From: Candidatus Kaiserbacteria bacterium | GTDB taxonomy: Bacteria; Patescibacteriota; Minisyncoccia; Phycocordibacterales; UBA2100 | Assembly: GCA_003545515.1 (NCBI GenBank) | Contig: DPYD01000084.1 | Coordinates: 149-9,655, forward strand | Reading direction: 5' to 3' | Length of the DNA stretch: 9,507 nt | Shown here: positions 6,065-9,507 of the stretch, piece by piece | Layout of the letters: every line of letters starts with the position of its first letter | Numbering within the stretch: position 1 is the stretch's first letter | Notes under the pieces: generated by a model | What the model saw: only the letters and a program-made list of their open reading frames with translations | What the model was told of the DNA's origin: nothing | Database searches by the model: none | Program-made: the position numbers and the translations under genes

Positions 6065-6714
6065 TAGAGATTATCCCCACCGTGGTCCCGAACTCTCTTT
6101 CTGAGATTAACGAAGTGAGCGAACGATACTCCTCGTTCGCTTCTTTTTTTCATATAGATGTCGCTGATGGAAGATTTGCACCGAATACAACGTGGCTTCC
6201 ATCGGAGGGAGACAGGTTGCCGAAGGGTTATTCATATGAGGTTCACCTCATGGTCTCGGACCCTCGCGCCATCGGTCTTTCTTTCGTCAAGGCGGGTGCC
6301 CATACGCTTATCGGGCACATTGAAGCATTCAGTAATACCAAGGAAGCGGAGCGAACTTTTGAGGAATGGAAAAAAGCGGGCGTGTGCAAAATCGGCGTTG
6401 GAGTGCTACTTCAGACTCCCTTAGAAGAAGTCGAACCATATCTTCCGTTTGTTGATTTTGTGCTTTTCATGACCATCGCACGCATTGGCGTACAGGGAAT
6501 TCCTTTTGACGAGAGAGGAGTGGCGCGTATAGCCGAATTTAGAAGCATTCATCCAGAAGTTGCGCTTGCAGTAGATGGCGGTGTGTCGAAAGACAACATC
6601 GCTAAGCTTGCGCGCGCGGGTGCCGCGCGCTTCGGCGTTGGGAGCGCGATATCGAAAAGTACGTATCCCTCCGACGCTTATGCGTGTCTTCGGGAGTTGG
6701 CAGAAGGAGCATAG
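6061..6714 (+). CDS. rpe: Ribulose-phosphate 3-epimerase family protein
   Basis: Rpe converts ribulose-5-phosphate to xylulose-5-phosphate, the substrate of transketolase; it is a metal-dependent TIM barrel. The 217-residue length is typical. The four metal and catalytic residues are present: H31 and D33 in FHIDVADGRFAPN, H62 in EVHLMV, and D172 in AVDGGV. KIGVGVLLQTPLEEVEPYL matches the usual GVALNPxTPLE segment, and FGVGSAI (191-197) is the C-terminal phosphate-binding region. The loop after FMT (135-137), normally VxPGFGGQxF, reads IARIGVQGIPF and lacks PGFGG. The first strand has PTVVPNS instead of PSILSAD. Epimerase activity is likely from context between rpiB and transketolase, but substrate preference could differ. 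The ATG overlaps the rpiB stop by 4 bases. Confidence 0.88.
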   Translation: MIEIIPTVVPNSLSEINEVSERYSSFASFFHIDVADGRFAPNTTWLPSEGDRLPKGYSYEVHLMVSDPRAIGLSFVKAGAHTLIGHIEAFSNTKEAERTFEEWKKAGVCKIGVGVLLQTPLEEVEPYLPFVDFVLFMTIARIGVQGIPFDERGVARIAEFRSIHPEVALAVDGGVSKDNIAKLARAGAARFGVGSAISKSTYPSDAYACLRELAEGA

Positions 6715-6733
6715 CCGGCTTCACGTTCTCGCT

Positions 6734-6742
6734 TGTGGATAA
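6734..6742 (-). promoter_or_regulatory. Single perfect DnaA-box match
   Basis: TGTGGATAA on the + strand is the reverse complement of the DnaA-box consensus TTATCCACA, a 9/9 match. It lies in the 71-base spacer between rpe and the small membrane protein gene. One near match (TTATCCCCA, around 6071) falls inside rpe coding sequence. There is no cluster, no AT-rich unwinding region and no dnaA or dnaN nearby, so this is not an origin. It could be a DnaA regulatory site or chance. Confidence 0.25.
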
Positions 6743-6785
6743 GTTTACTTGCCTCTTTTCTGGCGGACATTACCATTGGGGACAT

Positions 6786-7052
6786 ATGGACGACATTAGA
6801 TTTAGCTCGGATCAGAATGATGAGTTTGGGCGGCCGGCAGGGCGCCGAGGGTTCAATTTGGGCGGTATGTTAATTAGGTGGGGTATCGCTAAGGATCGAA
6901 GACAGGCCGAATATGTAATGCTGGGAATTGTTGCATTAGTTTTCGTCGCTATCTTTTTCTTACTGTGGGGATCCGGGTCGCCAGAGATACCGCCCCCACC
7001 ATCACCGGATGGTATCGTGAGTCAACTTTCCCCAACATCACATGAGGCATAG
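6786..7052 (+). CDS. Small single-pass membrane protein of unknown function
   Basis: The product is 88 residues: a polar N-terminus (1-24), the short basic or amphipathic segment GGMLIRWGIAKDRRQAEY (26-43), one membrane helix (about 42-61, YVMLGIVALVFVAIFFLL), then a proline-rich tail PEIPPPPSPDG (66-76). I do not recognise a named family. No signal peptidase site is obvious, and the charge pattern suggests the N-terminus stays in the cytoplasm. ATG 6786 is chosen: GGGGA lies a few bases upstream, one of the few Shine-Dalgarno-like sequences here, while the in-frame GTG at 6684 would overlap rpe. The 3' end overlaps the following pilin gene by 11 bases, so the two are probably translated together and may act together in pilus assembly or anchoring. 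That role is inferred from position only. Confidence 0.7.
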   Translation: MDDIRFSSDQNDEFGRPAGRRGFNLGGMLIRWGIAKDRRQAEYVMLGIVALVFVAIFFLLWGSGSPEIPPPPSPDGIVSQLSPTSHEA

Positions 7053-7515
7053 TAAAGCGTCCAGCTCCGGAACAAGAGGTTTCACTCTTATCGAGCTTCT
7101 GGTCGTTGTGGCCATTATCGGCCTTCTCTCAAGCGTTGTTCTTGCGTCTCTGAACGGCGCTCGGGTTAAGGGTCGCGATGCGCGGAGACTAGCCGACGTT
7201 AAACAAATACAACTTGCGTTGGAGCTATACTATGACGACAGTGATAACAAATATCCGGCCTCGGTCTCGGGTAACTGGCTTGCGAATGTTGTTGGTCTCA
7301 CACCCACATACATCTCCACGATGCCTCATGACCCTAACATATCATCGCCTGGTACAGGGAACGATTATCGCTATTGGAGTAGCGGTGCGGCGAATCAGAG
7401 GAAAGGGTACAGTGTGTTAATTCGCCTTGAGCGCGCGACAGACTGGTGTCGCGTAACGGTTGGAGAGATAATCCCGTCGGGGTGGACAGACAACCCGGAC
7501 TGTTCCGAGGTTTGA
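7042..7515 (+). CDS. Type IV pilin-like (pseudopilin) protein
   Basis: The 157-residue protein has a class III prepilin signal: a short basic leader ending in TRG, then FTLIELLVVVAIIGLLSSVV. Prepilin peptidase would cut after G13, leaving F14 as residue 1 and the conserved Glu (E18) at position 5. The hydrophobic stretch (14-37) is followed by the helix ARVKGRDARRLADVKQIQLA, typical of pilins and GspG-like pseudopilins, and by YYDDSDNKYPA. Two Cys (C136, C154) near the C-terminus could form a disulfide loop as in many pilins. It probably forms or caps a surface filament for attachment or DNA uptake. No assembly ATPase, platform protein or peptidase gene is in the window, so major pilin, minor pilin and pseudopilin cannot be told apart. 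It overlaps the preceding gene by 11 bases. Confidence 0.9.
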   Translation: MRHSKASSSGTRGFTLIELLVVVAIIGLLSSVVLASLNGARVKGRDARRLADVKQIQLALELYYDDSDNKYPASVSGNWLANVVGLTPTYISTMPHDPNISSPGTGNDYRYWSSGAANQRKGYSVLIRLERATDWCRVTVGEIIPSGWTDNPDCSEV

Positions 7516-7521
7516 GTTGTA

Positions 7522-7558
7522 CCACATCGATTCTCTGCATAATGTGGACGCGCATGCG
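7522..7558. promoter_or_regulatory. Inverted repeat and palindrome just before the transketolase N gene
   Basis: CCACAT (7522-7527) and ATGTGG (7542-7547) form a perfect 6-base stem with a 14-base loop, extendable by GT/AC with one bulge. It is followed by the perfect palindrome CGCATGCG (7551-7558), 5 bases before the start codon at 7564. There is no T-run, so it is not a standard terminator. It could be an operator or an RNA structure controlling initiation. TTGTAC (7518-7523) and CATAAT (7539-7544) resemble promoter boxes, but with a 15-base spacer. Confidence 0.35.
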
Positions 7559-7563
7559 TTACA

Positions 7564-8433
7564 ATGGGGAGGATGGAAGCGCTCACGGATTCAGAGATTA
7601 AAGCAATTGAGCGGCTGGCTCTGAATATTCGCCGGACTATCATAGAAATGCTCGTCGCCGCAGGAAGCGGACATACCGCCGGCCCCTTGGGCATGGCGGA
7701 TGTGTTTGCGGCTCTCTATTTCCGCGTCTTACGGCATGATCCGAAGAATCCGGATTGGAAAGAACGCGATCGCCTTATACTTTCCAATGGCCACATCGTT
7801 CCCGTGCGTTATGCCGCGATGGCGCATGCAGGATATTTCCCTGTGGAAGAATGCCTAACTTTACGAAAATTCGGCTCGCGTCTGCAGGGACATCCAGAGC
7901 GAGAGCGTCTTCCTGGCCTTGAAACGACATCGGGCCCTTTGGGAAGCGGACTTTCGCAAGCTACGGGCATCGCGTATGCGGCACGTATGGATGAAAAGAA
8001 ATTTCGCGTTTTTTGCGCGATGTCTGATGGTGAACACGATTGTGGCAATACTTGGGAAGCGGTCATGTTCGCAGGCGCAAATCGTCTTTATAATCTGACA
8101 GCCATTATTGACCGCAATAATATCCAGATAGACGGCTATACCGAATCTATCATGCCGCTTGAACCCTTGCGTGCAAAGTATGAAGCATTCGGTTGGCATG
8201 TATTGGAAGTAGACGGACATAACGTCGCGCACGTCATCGCCGCATGCGAAGAAGCCGCGGCCGTTTATGAGAAGCCGAGCGTTATCATTGCTCACACTAT
8301 TCCTGGCAAGGGCGTGAGGGAGATAGAGCGCGATTATCGCTGGCACGGAAAACCGCCGAATAAGGAAGAGGCGGCGGTGTTCCTGAACGAACTCCGGACG
8401 TTGCAGGGGAAAATTACGAGCGAACATCAGTAA
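7564..8433 (+). CDS. tkt: Transketolase, N-terminal (TPP-binding) subunit
   Basis: This is the thiamine-diphosphate half of a split transketolase, which moves two-carbon ketol units between sugar phosphates. In 289 residues it has SGHTAGPLGMADVFAALYF (35-53, with H37), LSNGH (73-77, with H77), LQGHPE (108-112), and the TPP/Mg motif starting SDGEHDCGNTWEA (154-166) with Mg ligands D155 and N185 in DRNNIQIDG. The first Gly of the usual GDG is Ser154, a change seen in some split transketolases. It lacks the pyrimidine-binding and C-terminal domains, which are encoded from 9029. ATG 7564 is chosen; an in-frame ATG at 7573 is possible, but GGGGAGG abuts it with no spacing. The partner gene is separated from it by a PPC-domain gene. 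Confidence 0.94.
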   Translation: MGRMEALTDSEIKAIERLALNIRRTIIEMLVAAGSGHTAGPLGMADVFAALYFRVLRHDPKNPDWKERDRLILSNGHIVPVRYAAMAHAGYFPVEECLTLRKFGSRLQGHPERERLPGLETTSGPLGSGLSQATGIAYAARMDEKKFRVFCAMSDGEHDCGNTWEAVMFAGANRLYNLTAIIDRNNIQIDGYTESIMPLEPLRAKYEAFGWHVLEVDGHNVAHVIAACEEAAAVYEKPSVIIAHTIPGKGVREIERDYRWHGKPPNKEEAAVFLNELRTLQGKITSEHQ

Positions 8434-8446
8434 CCACTTTCAGTGG
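8434..8446 (+). other. Small hairpin after the transketolase N stop codon
   Basis: CCACT (8434-8438), loop TTC, AGTGG (8442-8446) directly follow the TAA. The stem has five pairs and no following T-run, so it is at best a weak transcript-end or processing structure. It adjoins the 8447-8591 repeat. Confidence 0.35.
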
Positions 8447-8591
8447 AATCTCTAATCTCTAAACCCTAATTTCTAAACAATTCCAAAACTCTAATCTCAA
8501 AAGAACCGCAGGTATGTTACATTTTACATCGCATGTTTTGGATTTTGACATTTGAGATTATGTAGAGATTAGATATTAGAATGTAGAGATT
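8447..8591. repeat. AT-rich degenerate inverted repeat filling the spacer before the PPC gene
   Basis: The left arm (about 8447-8503) is built from degenerate CTAAT/TCTAA units. CTCTAATCTC occurs exactly twice (8450-8459, 8489-8498). The right arm (about 8535-8591) carries the reverse-complement style, with GTAGAGATTA twice (8562-8571, 8583-8592). End to end, AATCTCTA (8447-8454) pairs with TAGAGATT (8584-8591), and about two thirds of positions along the roughly 57-base arms match by hand alignment. The centre (8504-8534) is unrelated. The base composition is far more AT-rich than the flanking genes. A consensus TTGACA (8545-8550) lies in the right arm without a good -10. No gene is seen here. 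Confidence 0.7.
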
Positions 8592-8600
8592 ACTATAGAT

Positions 8601-9032
8601 ATGCAGGCAGTTCAAATACACAATGGATACTTTCTGGTCCTTGCGCACGGCGAGGAGCTTATAGAAACCGTCACAAAATTTTGTGAAGAGACCGAGATGC
8701 ACTGGGGTCAATTTCAAGCTATAGGTGCCGTAGAGGATGTGGATATAGGATACTACGATTTGGAGAACAAGCGTTATATGTTTCAACGAGAAGATGGGCC
8801 GTTTGAGGTTGCGAGTATGGATGGCAATATTTCAGAATACAGTGAACGCCCGCTTGTTCACGCGCACGCGGTTCTTTCTCAGTGCGATGAGACTCTTCGC
8901 TGTATCGGCGGTCATATAAAATCAGCTCGCGTCGCATTGACCTTAGAGCTTTGCCTATGGCATGTAAGCCAGCCACTTTTGCGTGAGTCCGACGAAGAAA
9001 CGGGTCTTAATCTAATTGATCTCAATCCATGA
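8601..9032 (+). CDS. PPC/DUF296 domain protein
   Basis: The 143-residue single-domain protein matches the PPC (plants and prokaryotes conserved) domain. It has LAHGEELIETVTKFCEE (14-30), the HWGQFQAIGAVEDVDIGYYD segment (34-53), the SMDGNIS turn (72-78), and the paired motifs PLVHAHAVLS (84-93) and GGHI (103-106). H87, H89 and H105 are the conserved family histidines and could form a metal site. In plants the domain sits in AT-hook nuclear proteins; bacterial single-domain members have no established function, so no DNA-binding or enzymatic role is claimed. The stop overlaps the following transketolase C gene as ATGA, so the two are probably translationally coupled. The start has no Shine-Dalgarno sequence and lies just after an AT-rich repeat. 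Family assignment is fairly sure; function is unknown. Confidence 0.85.
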   Translation: MQAVQIHNGYFLVLAHGEELIETVTKFCEETEMHWGQFQAIGAVEDVDIGYYDLENKRYMFQREDGPFEVASMDGNISEYSERPLVHAHAVLSQCDETLRCIGGHIKSARVALTLELCLWHVSQPLLRESDEETGLNLIDLNP

Positions 9033-9507
9033 TTCGCAAAGAAATGCACTTACGTGCAGACCTCTTTGAGGTAAAAGAGCAGGCCTCAACTCGCGACGGC
9101 TTTGGGAAGGGTTTGATTGAGGCGGCTGATGCCGACTCTCGCGTTATTGCTTTGTGTGCTGATCTAACCGAGTCCACGCGCGTGGAGGCCTTTGCGAAGA
9201 AGTATCCCGACCGCTTTATTGAGGTCGGCGTTGCCGAGCAAAATCTTGCCGCGCTCGCATCCGGCTTCGCGAGCTATGGGAAGATTCCCTTTATTGCCTC
9301 ATACGCGACATTTTCTCCCGGACGCAATAACGAGCAGATACGAACGACCGTTGCCCTTAACAACGTTCCCGTCAAGGTAGCGGGGATGCACGCGGGAGTC
9401 TCTGTTGGGCCGGACGGCGCAACACATCAAGCGCTTGAAGATATAGCGCTCATGCGGGTCTTGCCACGCATGACGGTCATTTCGCCCTGCGACGCGGAAG
9501 AGGCCCG
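9029..9507 (+). CDS. tkt: Transketolase, C-terminal (pyrimidine-binding) subunit, 3' end outside window
   Basis: This is the second half of the split transketolase and pairs with the 7564-8433 product to form the TPP active site at the subunit interface. The frame from ATG 9029 is open to the window end, with 159 full codons. STRDGFGKGLIEAA (20-33) opens the pyrimidine-binding domain. IEVGVAEQNLAALASGFA (64-81) contains the conserved Glu (E70) that activates TPP. AGMHAGVSVGPDGATHQ (118-133) and ALEDIALMRVLP (135-146) are hallmarks of split transketolase C subunits. The C-terminal domain lies beyond the window. The start overlaps the PPC gene stop by 4 bases (ATGA), without a Shine-Dalgarno sequence. 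Confidence 0.93.
   Translation, partial: MIRKEMHLRADLFEVKEQASTRDGFGKGLIEAADADSRVIALCADLTESTRVEAFAKKYPDRFIEVGVAEQNLAALASGFASYGKIPFIASYATFSPGRNNEQIRTTVALNNVPVKVAGMHAGVSVGPDGATHQALEDIALMRVLPRMTVISPCDAEEA

Noticed and set aside
6731..6750. Replication origin around the DnaA box
   Set aside because: Only one box is present, with no AT-rich unwinding region and no dnaA/dnaN neighbourhood.
6684..6785. GTG start giving a 122-residue version of the small membrane protein
   Set aside because: It overlaps the end of rpe by 31 bases, and the extra residues show no protein-like pattern; ATG 6786 has a GGGGA just upstream.
7861..8427. Minus-strand open frame of 188 codons inside transketolase N
   Set aside because: It is a shadow of a strongly conserved coding region on the other strand.
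8434..8446. Intrinsic terminator after transketolase N
   Set aside because: The hairpin has only five pairs and no following T-run.
8545..8574. Consensus TTGACA as -35 of a promoter for the PPC gene
   Set aside because: At 16-18 bases downstream there is only GATTAG, ATTAGA or TTAGAT; the match is probably due to the AT-rich repeat.
8447..8591. CRISPR array in the repeat-rich spacer
   Set aside because: Units are short, degenerate and inverted, without regular spacers or cas genes.

Overview
The window is a tightly packed run of housekeeping genes, all on the + strand, with very short or negative intergenic distances. The gene set, the diverged but recognisable enzyme sequences, the near absence of Shine-Dalgarno sequences, the small single-helix protein beside a pilin, and the short-repeat-filled spacers suggest a member of the Candidate Phyla Radiation (Patescibacteria), probably Parcubacteria-like. 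This placement is an inference from gene content and sequence style, not a database match. UGA is used as a stop in ftsE, rpiB, the pilin gene and the PPC gene, and release factor 2 is present. The standard code therefore applies, which argues against the CPR lineages that read UGA as glycine.

Layout: 1-705 is the 3' part of prfB (RF2). A promoter-like sequence with a perfect TATAAT overlaps its stop codon. A short heptamer repeat and a possible 21-codon leader peptide lead into ftsE and ftsX (775-2384), the cell-division ABC transporter-like pair. After a 217-base spacer come pyrG (CTP synthase) and gap (glyceraldehyde-3-phosphate dehydrogenase), 4 bases apart. The gap-rpiB spacer is occupied by four copies of a 17-base motif arranged as two nested inverted repeats; the outermost copy contains the rpiB start codon. 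rpiB and rpe overlap by ATGA. A small single-helix membrane protein then overlaps a type IV pilin-like gene. Finally transketolase is split into two genes: an N-terminal (TPP-binding) subunit gene, an inverted-repeat-rich spacer, a PPC/DUF296-domain gene, and the start of the C-terminal subunit gene, which runs off the window.

How the genes work together: gap, rpiB, rpe and split transketolase supply glyceraldehyde-3-phosphate handling and the non-oxidative pentose phosphate interconversions, which provide ribose-5-phosphate for nucleotides in an organism with limited metabolism. PyrG makes CTP. FtsEX couples ATP hydrolysis to cell-wall remodelling at division. The pilin and its small partner are probably a surface-appendage module unrelated to sugar metabolism.

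The most unusual points are the nested repeat element between gap and rpiB, the PPC-domain gene translationally coupled to the second transketolase half, the catalytic Cys-to-Gly change in RpiB with a Glu nearby, the diverged active-site loop in Rpe, and the ATGA-coupled leader ORF before ftsE.
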